45,750 nucleotides of DNA from Treponema sp. (GTDB lineage: Bacteria > Spirochaetota > Spirochaetia > Treponematales > Treponemataceae): assembly GCA_017470085.1 (NCBI GenBank), contig JAFUFE010000095.1, forward strand, positions 1 to 45,750, in the 5' to 3' direction. The notes below the pieces were generated by a model. The model made no database searches. It had not been told where the DNA came from and worked only from the letters and a program-made list of their open reading frames with translations. Positions 33,354 to 42,105 of this stretch are shown here, in pieces (the stretch's first letter is position 1; every line of letters starts with the position of its first letter). Position numbers and translations under genes: made by a program.

Positions 33354-34148
33354 TCAGCGGCCGTCCATCCGCCACCACGATTCAGCAATCGTGCGATAGT
33401 TCCAATGCGACCGGCTGTCTCCGCCGCCATACGGAAACCCGAACTGCGTCATGAACCATTCGTAGCGCTCAATCCCGCGGTACATGCCGGCGTTGTATGC
33501 AGTTGCGGCGTATGCAAGACAGATTGAATCGGTATAGATGTTGTCCGCGTCGCTCTGCCAGGTGGCGATGTCCGTTTCGTATAACCGCAAGAATACATCA
33601 AGAAAGCACAATAGATAGCTTATCTGACAATCTTTGTCGCGGATGCGTTTGATGCGTTCACGACGGCAGTGCGTCGTTGCTGTGTCGCCGTAATAGTTGA
33701 TGTCGCGGTATAGTTCCTGTAAATCTGTATGTCGCGCGAGCTCCCGTTCTACGTCGACGGCAAACTGCGGCGTCATCTGCATTACTCCAATCGAATAGTT
33801 TTTAGGATGTGACGAGCGTACGCTCAAGCTATTCGCTGCTGCCTCAAAAAAATCTTGCGTACGGTTATAGCGGGTCAGTTCGGGGAATACAATCGCTGTT
33901 ACAAAGCGAGCGTGGGTTTGGGTAATGCCGCGTTTTTGCAGCAGCGCAAGAATCTCGCGGGCGTACGTTTCGCCACGCTGCCACTGGTCGGAGAACGCCT
34001 GTTCGTACGGAGGAAACCGGATGTCATATGCAGGAACAGGAGGATGTTCCGTCGGTGGCGGAGCGACAGGCGGCACTGATGGAGCGCTGACACAACCGGC
34101 GAGCACCACGACTATGACAGCGATCCCTATGCTAGACGCACATTTCAT
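33354..34148 (-). CDS. Lipoprotein with lytic transglycosylase-like (lysozyme-fold) domain
   Basis: 264 residues. The signal peptide ends VVVLAGC, a lipobox, followed by a proline-rich linker (PPVAPPPTEHPPVP). The catalytic domain shows FVTAIVFPELTRYN with the likely catalytic glutamate, NYSIGVMQMTPQFAVDV (the S-x-GxMQxxP block of SLT domains) and AYAATAYNAGMYRG (the YNAG block). It would cleave peptidoglycan glycan strands from the periplasmic side. The Gly in the usual G-L-M/L-Q-I block is replaced by G-V-M-Q-M, within family variation. No strong ribosome binding site was seen at the ATG. Its neighbour ftsK on the same strand is 265 nt away. Confidence 0.85.
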   Translation of the reverse strand: MKCASSIGIAVIVVVLAGCVSAPSVPPVAPPPTEHPPVPAYDIRFPPYEQAFSDQWQRGETYAREILALLQKRGITQTHARFVTAIVFPELTRYNRTQDFFEAAANSLSVRSSHPKNYSIGVMQMTPQFAVDVERELARHTDLQELYRDINYYGDTATTHCRRERIKRIRDKDCQISYLLCFLDVFLRLYETDIATWQSDADNIYTDSICLAYAATAYNAGMYRGIERYEWFMTQFGFPYGGGDSRSHWNYRTIAESWWRMDGR

Positions 34149-34413
34149 CGTGGTTAGTGTAGAGCGAATAGCTCACCCGGTCAACTAGAATCGGTACGGC
34201 TGAAATGCATCTTCCGCGTAAGCAAATCACCGAGGTGGTGGGCGGCTGTGAAAAACAGCATCCCGGTGCGCACGGAATACAGACGCGATAGCCGCCACAA
34301 CGCTTGAGCGAACGGTGAACGATTGTGTATCTGACAGCAAGAAAAACGGCGCATCATGTTGCGCACATGATAATCACTGCGAAAGACGAAAGAGAGCGAA
34401 CAATCGTAACCTG

Positions 34414-37122
34414 TTATGAAGGCACATGAATGACTTCCCGCGGTTTACTGCCGTTCGCAGGACCGACGATACCGCGCGCTTCCATCTCTTCTACCAGCCG
34501 CGCTGCACGGTTGTAGCCGATTTTCAGTCGTCGCTGTATGTACGAAGCCGATGCTTTACCTGCCTGCATCACGATGTCGAGCGCATCTGCGTACAGTGGA
34601 TCTTCACCGTTGTCAAAAAGCGACAGTTCGCCCTGTCCTTCATCGTCGTCGATAAATATTTCATCGTCGATATATTCTGGTTCGCCGTATTGTTTTACCG
34701 ATTCAACGACTGCCTCAACTTCAGCATCTGTCACAAGTGTCCCTTGAATACGCACCGGGAACGGATCGACGGTACTTGAATAGAGCATATCGCCGCGACC
34801 GAGCAGCTTTTCTGCACCAACTTGATCGATTATGATGCGGCTGTCCATCTTTGACACAACCATAAATGCGATGCGACTCGGAATATTCGCTTTTATCAAA
34901 CCGGTGATCACATCGATTGACGGACGCTGCGTGGCGAGCACCAGATGAATACCAACCGCGCGGCTCATCGCCGCAAGACGTGCTAATGTAGATTCAAGTT
35001 CTTTGCCGGTTGTTGCCATTAAATCAGCAAACTCATCGATAATCACCACGATATACGGCAGCTTTTCCGTTGCGATGTGTCGTTCTTCAATACGTTTGTT
35101 GTAGTTTGCTACGTCGCGCACGCCCAGACTATCGAGCAATGCATAGCGCCGCTCCATCTCGCACAGGCAGTATTGCAACGACTGGAACGCACGTTTCGGT
35201 TCGGTGATGACCGGCGTCAACAGGTGTGGAATGTCGTTGTACAGTTTCAGCTCAACAATTTTCGGATCAATCATGATGAGCTTAACATCCTGTGGAGAAC
35301 GTTTGTACAAAATTGAAAGCACCATGCTGTTTACGCATACCGATTTTCCAGAACCAGTTGCACCGGCAATAAGCATGTGCGGCATCTTTACTAAATCGAT
35401 AAGCTGTGGCTTACCGAGAATATCCTTGCCGAGTATGACGGGCACAGCGTATTTTTTGTACTCCGGTAGATTCATTTCTACTATTTCTCGAAAGCTGACA
35501 ACTGACCGATGCTTATTCGGGATTTCGATACCAACGGCACGTTTTCCGGGAATCGGCGCAACAATTCGTACGCTGCTTGCGGCAAGCCGGAGCGCGATGT
35601 TATCCTGTAGTGCAACAACTTTGCTCAACTTTACGCCCGGTGCGGGAAGAATTTCAAACATCGTAACGACCGGCCCCTTTTTTATGCCGACAACATCCGC
35701 TTCAATATGAAATTCATTGAGCGTCTCTTTTAATTGCAGCGACGCACTTTCTGTCTCTTTATCGATAATCCAATATTTGTCGTCCTCATATTCGGTAAGC
35801 AGATCTGTGGAGATTTTGTACTTGCCTTTGTACTTCGGTTTCTGCCGCGGGGGAGCATCTATTACTACCGATTGCGTCGGTGCGGCGCCCTCGTCTTCAA
35901 GCGGAACGTCATCCGCCATATCAGCGATGTGCTCAAATACTGCTGTCATTTCCGTGGTTCCGTCATCTACTGTCTCGTCGACGGATTCAGCTGCCGTCTC
36001 TTCCGCCACATCAGACATCAGCTCCTCCACCTCATCATCGTGAGGATGTGTCAACGTATAGGCCTCGTGCCGCGCATCTTCATCCATTTGTGTGAATACG
36101 TGGTGCGCCCCGGAGAAAACCGCAGAACATACGGATGGCGAGGATGATGCCGACACGACGGCGTCATCTGAAGCCTCGTCTAACGGCCAGACCGCGGTGT
36201 CTGCACATTCCGCACATAGTTCAGCGACATCAGCGGCCGTCTGATTCAGGTCGCACGCTTTTACCGCGTCTCCGATTGTCATATTCTCGTCATACGGCGG
36301 TACGTCGCTTTTTACATCACGGTCTGCAGCATACACAGCAGCAGCGGCAGACGATGTGATAGATGCCGTTTTATCAGTCTGTATACGGCTGTCCTCCGGA
36401 ACGGCTATTGCTTCCGGGACACGCGGTTGAGCAAAGGCTCCAGCAGAATCGTTAGATGAACTCTGCGGTGCAGGTGCGGCCGCCGGTGAAGCATCCGTTG
36501 CTGTTGCGATTATTTTAAACCGCGGAACAGCCGCTTTTTGGCGTAAGTGTGTAAAGAAATTTTTTTTTGCCGCGGTACGTGCTGCCTGAGGAACAGCAGA
36601 CAGCCGCCGCATCGATTTCCGATGTTCAAGCGTCGCCGCGCCGTCGGTCTTTTTTGTGCGGGCGACTCCGTCCGCAACTATAAACAGCCCCACCACTTCC
36701 ATAGCAACACACAACATGCCGATAACAACAACAGCAGTCAGCTTTGGCACTAAAAAAGAATCATCTTGCGCAGTAAAAAGCATACGGCACAGATGCTCCG
36801 TGAGCGCAAGTGTAAAAAATGGAACTGTCGCCCCACCGAGCAAAAAGAGCGTACGTAAATCTGTCCGCCGAAAAAAACAACACGTCGCCGCGCAGATTAA
36901 AAAAATGGGCACAAGGATACTTGAAAGGCCATAGGTTTTTCCAATTGTTTTTCCAAACGTGTAAAGCCAGAACGTTCTTCCATAAGTAATCCGCCCAAAG
37001 TCGAACAGCTGCATAATGAGCGATACAGTGGCAAGCGCCGCAAAGATAAGCAGTATGCTGCCAGACAGCCATGCGGTTCTTTTTGCGCGGTCCATCTGGG
37101 AAAATAAAGACAGCTTTGTCAT
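34414..37122 (-). CDS. ftsK: DNA translocase FtsK/SpoIIIE
   Basis: 902 residues from the ATG at 37122, with AGAGAGGA upstream (a TTG five codons earlier is possible but less likely). Residues 1-165 hold about four membrane segments that anchor it at the septum. Residues about 170-420 form an acidic, low-complexity linker rich in Ala, Asp, Glu and Ser. The motor has the alpha domain, Walker [15 protein letters not shown] near residue 586, Walker [12 protein letters not shown] and [20 protein letters not shown]. The C-terminal gamma domain ([31 protein letters not shown]) is the winged helix that reads the polar KOPS/SRS sequences. It moves chromosomes during division. Confidence 0.97.
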   Translation of the reverse strand: MTKLSLFSQMDRAKRTAWLSGSILLIFAALATVSLIMQLFDFGRITYGRTFWLYTFGKTIGKTYGLSSILVPIFLICAATCCFFRRTDLRTLFLLGGATVPFFTLALTEHLCRMLFTAQDDSFLVPKLTAVVVIGMLCVAMEVVGLFIVADGVARTKKTDGAATLEHRKSMRRLSAVPQAARTAAKKNFFTHLRQKAAVPRFKIIATATDASPAAAPAPQSSSNDSAGAFAQPRVPEAIAVPEDSRIQTDKTASITSSAAAAVYAADRDVKSDVPPYDENMTIGDAVKACDLNQTAADVAELCAECADTAVWPLDEASDDAVVSASSSPSVCSAVFSGAHHVFTQMDEDARHEAYTLTHPHDDEVEELMSDVAEETAAESVDETVDDGTTEMTAVFEHIADMADDVPLEDEGAAPTQSVVIDAPPRQKPKYKGKYKISTDLLTEYEDDKYWIIDKETESASLQLKETLNEFHIEADVVGIKKGPVVTMFEILPAPGVKLSKVVALQDNIALRLAASSVRIVAPIPGKRAVGIEIPNKHRSVVSFREIVEMNLPEYKKYAVPVILGKDILGKPQLIDLVKMPHMLIAGATGSGKSVCVNSMVLSILYKRSPQDVKLIMIDPKIVELKLYNDIPHLLTPVITEPKRAFQSLQYCLCEMERRYALLDSLGVRDVANYNKRIEERHIATEKLPYIVVIIDEFADLMATTGKELESTLARLAAMSRAVGIHLVLATQRPSIDVITGLIKANIPSRIAFMVVSKMDSRIIIDQVGAEKLLGRGDMLYSSTVDPFPVRIQGTLVTDAEVEAVVESVKQYGEPEYIDDEIFIDDDEGQGELSLFDNGEDPLYADALDIVMQAGKASASYIQRRLKIGYNRAARLVEEMEARGIVGPANGSKPREVIHVPS

Positions 37123-37587
37123 TACATCCTCTCTCAAGAATACTCTCTATAAGTATCGGCGAAAAACAAATGTGGTGTTAGGAACAATTCTGACACGGAG
37201 CGTTGTCAGTAGGACTACTTTTTTCTATAATGATTTTACCTGCACGGGCAGATGCGGTCTATCAGAATGATTCGTCGCTTCGTGCTGAAGCCCTATGACA
37301 AAGGCAAAAATAATGCCCCTGTCCGTCACGAATAGCGGTGCCAGCACATCGTGTTTGCATCTGTCGTGTGCAAAAAAATGATATACAAACAATCGCGTGG
37401 ATAGAAAACAGCGCGAACAGGAGGATATCTTTTATCGTATGAATGATGCTGGTACCTTTTTGCAAAAAAAGACACCTATCCCTTGTTGCGCATCCGTCGT
37501 GCCGGAGACAGGCGGCTATCGCCCGTCTGAATACAATGATGTATGCAGCACCGTACTGTATGATGCAGATTACGAGGAGCGTCATCG
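37123..37587. other. Gene-free divergent gap between ftsK and the FMN oxidase gene
   Basis: 465 nt with no supported gene. It contains a hairpin CTGACA (37190-37195) / TGTCAG (37204-37209) followed by a T-rich stretch on the plus strand, and AGAC-GGCG / CGCC-GTCT near 37506-37528 (one mismatch). A minus-strand open frame at 37262-37585 has two hydrophobic stretches but no ribosome binding site and no family-like sequence. Confidence 0.5.
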
Positions 37588-38496
37588 GTGACTAAAGGAG
37601 CACTCCGATGCAAAAGCTGTGTGCGGTGCAATGGCATCGCCTGTATGAATGAACTTCCCGGCATGGGCGGAGTAAACGACAACCGTAACTTCCGCTTGAA
37701 CTGCACCGGCTGGCACGAACTGTATACCGGCGCTGATGCATATACCCAAGCTGCAATAAACGACGTGCCCGTAGCCCCACAACACCTGTGCATTGCACCG
37801 GTAACCGGAGCGGTACAGAATATCGGTTATGCAGCAGAATCTGATTTCTATATGCCGTATTTTTCCGCTGCGGTCGGCGCTGGCGTGGCACTCTGTGCGG
37901 GCGATGGTTATCCAGATGAAAAACTGCAGCTCGGCATAGCGGCGGTACAGGCGCTCCGGTTGAAAGGTACAGCGATACACACGACATTCTTTATCAAACC
38001 ATATCCAGTGCACCAGATGATTGAACGCGCACGCTGGACGCATACGACTGCTGATTGTATCGGTACGGATATTGATGCCTATGCAATTCGCACCATGCGC
38101 GATCTAGTGCATCTAGCGATGCCGACAGCACACACGCTACAACTGTTTCGAGATTCGTGTTCTGTTCCATTTGCAATAAAAGGTGTCTTTACAGCAGCAT
38201 CCGTAGCGCTCGTAAAAGCTGTTCGTCCTGATATCGTCTATATCTCTAATCACGGCGGGCGAGTAGACACGCGGGAAGGCAGCACGGCGGCGTTTCTTTT
38301 TGCTCACGGAAACGAATTGAAAAAATATTGTCGTGAAATTTGGGTTGACGGCGGCATCCGGACGCACCGCGATGTGCAGACCGCGCTCTACTACGGTGCA
38401 GACCGCGTTGGGTTGGCGCGTCCGTTGATTGCGGCGCTCGTTTCAGGCGGAGAGGGAAAAATGCAGGCCGTATTGCGTGACCTTATTACCGGTTAA
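37588..38496 (+). CDS. FMN-dependent alpha-hydroxy-acid oxidase-type protein with N-terminal cysteine cluster
   Basis: 302 residues, GTG start with GAGGAG 8-9 nt upstream. The fold is the FMN TIM barrel of glycolate/lactate oxidases: YISNHGGRVDTREG near residue 212 holds the catalytic-site S-N-H-G-G-R, and WVDGGIRTHRDVQTALYYGADRVGLARPL near 255 binds the FMN phosphate. The N-terminus CKSCVRCNGIACMNELPGMGG has four cysteines in a CxxCxxCNGxAC pattern, which I have seen on a group of anaerobe enzymes of this family; it may bind an iron-sulfur cluster. It is shorter than typical (about 350-380). It likely oxidises a small 2-hydroxy acid; substrate unknown. Followed 21 nt later by the sulfatase-fold gene, so probably one operon. 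Confidence 0.82.
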   Translation: MTKGALRCKSCVRCNGIACMNELPGMGGVNDNRNFRLNCTGWHELYTGADAYTQAAINDVPVAPQHLCIAPVTGAVQNIGYAAESDFYMPYFSAAVGAGVALCAGDGYPDEKLQLGIAAVQALRLKGTAIHTTFFIKPYPVHQMIERARWTHTTADCIGTDIDAYAIRTMRDLVHLAMPTAHTLQLFRDSCSVPFAIKGVFTAASVALVKAVRPDIVYISNHGGRVDTREGSTAAFLFAHGNELKKYCREIWVDGGIRTHRDVQTALYYGADRVGLARPLIAALVSGGEGKMQAVLRDLITG

Positions 38497-38517
38497 TGCT
38501 ATACTCGGAATGACCGT

Positions 38518-40383
38518 ATGTTTTATGTGATTGAAAGTATCCTTTTTTGTTTTTGTACCGTATGGTTTGTCTTGCCGTCAGTCTGCCGCAGCACTATCCG
38601 ACAACCAGTACCTGCGGAACTCGTACTCGCTGCGCTCACGGCGTTTTTTTTCGGAAACATCGCAGTGACAGTCGCGCTGTGTCTCCGGAAAGGCCGTACG
38701 CCGTTGCTCATCTATCAAAAACTTTCCCGACCGACGGCATGGCCATCGTTCGTCGGAAAGTACTGCGGTGCCGTGACGCTCGTCACGATGACGATAGCTT
38801 TTTTGTTTTACCTGTTCCGTGTTAGATTGAGCGATGCCCCCTGCTATCCCCAAAATGGCCTGTGGCCGTTCTCTGTTGCCGCAGGCATCGTGTTGGCGTT
38901 CGCATTCAGTCTACTTTTTGCGACATTTTGGGCGAAAGGCAGATTCCCTATGGAAGACCCGGAGTGCGTCTATTACACCATGGGAAATGCAACGGCACAC
39001 AGCGATCCGTCTATTTTCCGTGAAGCCACCATAGTGTGTCTGTGGGGAATAGTCATTGCGATTCTGGCAATTGTCATCCCGGCGCTGGTTGCCAGAAAAC
39101 TGAACGCAAAAAGCATGACCGTGTTTTTCGGGCAGAGAACACTATTTCTGCCGATTGCATACGTGCACCTGACCGCATCACTTTTGTTTCTGTTGTACGT
39201 GCTGATATCTGTATTTCTGCTGTTGCATGGGAACGCGTATGTCAGGCTCATATACAACGACTGCATACAACCGGTCGCATCCGACTTTTACGAGCAGGAA
39301 TACAGCACCCCCCGTTTTGAGTGCGTCAGTTTTCCAGAAAAAAAACGTAACTTAATTATGATCATCGCTGAATCGCTAGAAAGTTCATACGCATCGATCG
39401 ATGCAGGCGGAATGTTCAATACGAATCTCATCCCGGAACTGACCGAGCTTGCACGGGAACACGTCAATTTTTCGCATACCGAACGATTGGGCGGCGGAGA
39501 AGATGTATCAGGTACGAGCTGGACAGTCGGTGCGTTGACCGCAAAATTTTCCGGTCTGCCATACCACCTACCGCCGTCATCCGTGCACGACGACTATTTT
39601 CTACCTAACGCAGTGACGCTGACCGACATTCTTAATCACGCTGGCTACGAGCAACGTTTTCTGTTCGGCTCCGACAAAACATTTGGTCGGCGACATCTGT
39701 TATTGGAAACACATGGCGCGGTTACCGTTCACGATATAAATTGGTACAAAGCACACAATATGCTCGATAACAGCTACCATGTTTTCTGGGGATTTGAAGA
39801 CAGCAAACTCTACGAGTTTGCACAGCATGAAGCAGCTGACCTTGCCGCAACCGGAAAGCCGTTTATGCTCGGCCTGCTGACGGTGGACACGCACATGCCG
39901 GAAGGCTATCTGTGTGAACGCTGTCCTACCGATGAGCCCTGGCAGATGAAAAACGTCATCAGATGTGCGGACAGACAGCTGGCAGCGTTTGTCCGCTGGG
40001 CACAAACTCAAGACTGGTATACCGACACGGCTATCGTCATCATGGGTGACCACTGTTTTATGACCGGAGACTCCACCGATTTTCTTGCAGCAGAAAATCC
40101 CGGCAGCGCTGCATATAAACGCCGGTGGCTCGACATCTTCATCAACGCGCAGCCAGCGATTGCTCCCGCCCCACAGAGATACCGCAATCGAGCATTTTCT
40201 TCGTTCGACATGTTTCCAACGACGCTTGCCGCCATGGGGTGTACCATACAGGACGACCGTCTTGGCTTTGGTACAAATCTGTTCAGCAACACAGCGACCG
40301 TGCTTGAACGGTACGGCCGAGAAACAGTCGATGCATCCCTTAAGGTAAAAAACACCCAGTACCGTGCATTAGCCGGAAAATAG
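38518..40383 (+). CDS. LtaS/MdoB-type membrane phosphatase-transferase (sulfatase fold)
   Basis: 621 residues; ATG with a weak GGAA-type ribosome binding site. Five membrane segments (residues 1-240) are followed by an extracytoplasmic alkaline-phosphatase/sulfatase-fold domain. The metal site is visible as NLIMIIAESLESSYASID near residue 277 with the conserved Glu, GTSWTVGAL near 331 with the nucleophile Thr, and VIMGDHCFMTGD near 507 with the D-H pair. This is the layout of lipoteichoic acid synthase (LtaS) and of the phosphoglycerol transferase MdoB. In a spirochaete it could add phosphoglycerol or phosphoethanolamine to a surface glycan or lipid; no teichoic acid genes are near. Exact acceptor unknown. 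Confidence 0.88.
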   Translation: MFYVIESILFCFCTVWFVLPSVCRSTIRQPVPAELVLAALTAFFFGNIAVTVALCLRKGRTPLLIYQKLSRPTAWPSFVGKYCGAVTLVTMTIAFLFYLFRVRLSDAPCYPQNGLWPFSVAAGIVLAFAFSLLFATFWAKGRFPMEDPECVYYTMGNATAHSDPSIFREATIVCLWGIVIAILAIVIPALVARKLNAKSMTVFFGQRTLFLPIAYVHLTASLLFLLYVLISVFLLLHGNAYVRLIYNDCIQPVASDFYEQEYSTPRFECVSFPEKKRNLIMIIAESLESSYASIDAGGMFNTNLIPELTELAREHVNFSHTERLGGGEDVSGTSWTVGALTAKFSGLPYHLPPSSVHDDYFLPNAVTLTDILNHAGYEQRFLFGSDKTFGRRHLLLETHGAVTVHDINWYKAHNMLDNSYHVFWGFEDSKLYEFAQHEAADLAATGKPFMLGLLTVDTHMPEGYLCERCPTDEPWQMKNVIRCADRQLAAFVRWAQTQDWYTDTAIVIMGDHCFMTGDSTDFLAAENPGSAAYKRRWLDIFINAQPAIAPAPQRYRNRAFSSFDMFPTTLAAMGCTIQDDRLGFGTNLFSNTATVLERYGRETVDASLKVKNTQYRALAGK

Positions 40384-40695
40384 GCTCATAACGATGTGCC
40401 GCAGCAGCTGGCAGCGTGCACGTGCACAGAACGTCTTTTTGAAAATTGCGTTTTGAACTATAGATGAGCTCGTGTATCTTATAAATAACCATTCCACACA
40501 GACAGTGTTTTTCGCTTTGTAACCATCGACAACAATCGTAAAAACAATTTGAAAATATACATTTTTAAAAAAATCGTATATACTGATACATGAAATTATG
40601 TTCCTCCCGATGGATCCGTACGCTCATGGAGTAGTTCGCGCAGTATCGGGTGGAAACAACAGTATCTATTCTCTACTTTTACAGGAGGATTTTGT
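40384..40695. other. Promoter region of the Bug-type binding protein
   Basis: 312 nt with no gene. It includes a long AT-rich segment around 40545-40590 with TATACA, 17 nt, TATACT as a possible weak promoter. No terminator for the gene before was identified. Confidence 0.4.
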
Positions 40696-41670
40696 ATGAA
40701 AAAATTTTTGTGGTTTCAAGCTGCTGCGCTCATGGTGGCAGTGCTCGTCGCCGGTTGCTCGAAAAAAACTGCCGCCGCCGTTTCCGATGACTGGAAGCCG
40801 AACGGAACAGTGACGATGATTGTGGCGTACAAAGCGGGAAGCGGCACAGACAACACGGCGCGCGTCCTGACATCGTATGCAGAAAAATATGTCGGGCAGA
40901 CAATCGTCATCGACAACAAAGAAGGCGGCTCTGGCTCAATCGGCTGGACAGCGCTCGCAAAAGCAAAGCCAGACGGATTGACGCTCGGCTTCATCAACCT
41001 GCCGACGTTTGCGTCGAACATCATCGACGGACTTGGCTCGTATACGATTGAATCGATTGAGCCGATTGCAAATCACGTTGTAGAAACATCTGTCGTGCTC
41101 GTCTCTGCAAAAAGCCCGTTCAACACGCTGCAAGAACTTGTCGATTACGCACGCGCGAATCCCGGCAAACTCAAAGCATCGACAAACGGCAGTAAAGCGT
41201 CGAACCACATCGGCGCGCAGCTGCTTGCCCACTCGGCAGGTTTTGAATACACGGCAATTCCCTATGGCGGCACGGCAGACCAGCTGCTTTCGCTGCGTCA
41301 AGGCGAAGTCGATTTCTCAGTTGCGAAAGTCGCGGACTTCACTGGATTTGCATCGGAACTCAAAGTGCTCGGCACGTTCGACACAAAGCGTATCGCAGAG
41401 TACCCCGACGCGCCAACGCTCGGCGAGCTGGGCTTTTATCCTGAATGGTACGGCTCCGCGCGCTGCATCGTTGCGCCACAAGGCACGCCCAAAGCAATCA
41501 TCAATTTTTACGCACAGGCGTTCAAAGCCACAATGGAAGACGCAGAATATGTTGCGGCAAGCGAGCGCGCGCACATGACGACCGAATACCAAAATCCTGA
41601 TGCTACCGGCGCGCTCATCAAGCAGCAGTACGACTTCTGCACAAACACGCTCACAGAAATTTTTAACTGA
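40696..41670 (+). CDS. Tripartite tricarboxylate transporter (Bug/TctC) family substrate-binding lipoprotein
   Basis: 324 residues; AGGAGG lies 8 nt before the ATG. The signal peptide ends LVAGCSKK, a lipobox. The TctC/Bug core is clear: GTVTMIVAYKAGSGTDNTAR near residue 35, DNKEGGSGSIGWTALAKAKPDG (the anion-binding region) near 75, and GGTADQLLSLRQGEVDFSV near 195. It binds an anionic or polar small metabolite, often a carboxylate, and normally works with the membrane proteins TctA and TctB. These are not beside it in this window; the next gene is on the other strand, so it is an orphan here. Confidence 0.93.
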   Translation: MKKFLWFQAAALMVAVLVAGCSKKTAAAVSDDWKPNGTVTMIVAYKAGSGTDNTARVLTSYAEKYVGQTIVIDNKEGGSGSIGWTALAKAKPDGLTLGFINLPTFASNIIDGLGSYTIESIEPIANHVVETSVVLVSAKSPFNTLQELVDYARANPGKLKASTNGSKASNHIGAQLLAHSAGFEYTAIPYGGTADQLLSLRQGEVDFSVAKVADFTGFASELKVLGTFDTKRIAEYPDAPTLGELGFYPEWYGSARCIVAPQGTPKAIINFYAQAFKATMEDAEYVAASERAHMTTEYQNPDATGALIKQQYDFCTNTLTEIFN

Positions 41671-41716
41671 AGCACACTGTGGGAAGAGCCAGCTGCTTCG
41701 GGTTCGGTAACCCTCA

Positions 41717-41744
41717 TTGCCGCGTGCTGCGCAGCACGCGGCAA
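41717..41744. repeat. 28-bp perfect palindrome
   Basis: TTGCCGCGTGCTGC is followed directly by its reverse complement, ending at 41744. It could form a 12-13 bp hairpin or a cruciform. It lies 46 nt after the TctC-type stop. The core GTGCTGC/GCAGCAC resembles the hairpin cores of the 230-bp repeat family. Confidence 0.85.
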
Positions 41745-41753
41745 CTACGCCCT

Positions 41754-41788
41754 GCGCAGCTGGGCTAGGCGTTTTGCCCAGCGTGCGC
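41754..41788. repeat. Bulged 12-bp hairpin next to the palindrome
   Basis: GCGCAGCTGGGC (41754-41765) pairs with GCCCAGC plus TGCGC (41776-41788, one bulged G) around a 10-nt loop that contains TTTT. Confidence 0.75.
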
Positions 41789-42105
41789 AAGCGGCAGCTT
41801 CAAACTGAACTGTGCTGGCAGTGTAGGTTCGCCCTATTATGAAATGACCGCATGCATCGTTCGTTCATTTGGCAACATCGGTAGCGATCAACAATCGCGC
41901 CACAAACACCGAGGTATGTTGTGCGTTAAAGAGATAGCCTTTGTAATGAGGTAAAGCAGACATGTTTTTGATTGCCTGTTTGCACGCTCTTTACAAAAGA
42001 ATCGAACAAAACACATTCAATGCTTCTGTTTGGGCCGGAAAAGCAAAGCACCCATGTGGCAATGAATGACCATCGGCAAAAAGTTGTCTTTTATTTTAAT
42101 CACCG

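Larger units (their letters stand above)
41671..42105. other. Gene-free gap with large hairpin block
   Basis: 435 nt between the converging TctC-type and fhs genes. The left part is a structured G+C-rich block (described separately). The rest has no signal that I recognise. Confidence 0.5.

Noticed and set aside
37262-37585. Minus-strand open frame with two hydrophobic stretches
   Set aside because: No ribosome binding site, cysteine- and arginine-rich composition typical of shadow frames, and it covers the ribosome binding region of the FMN oxidase gene.
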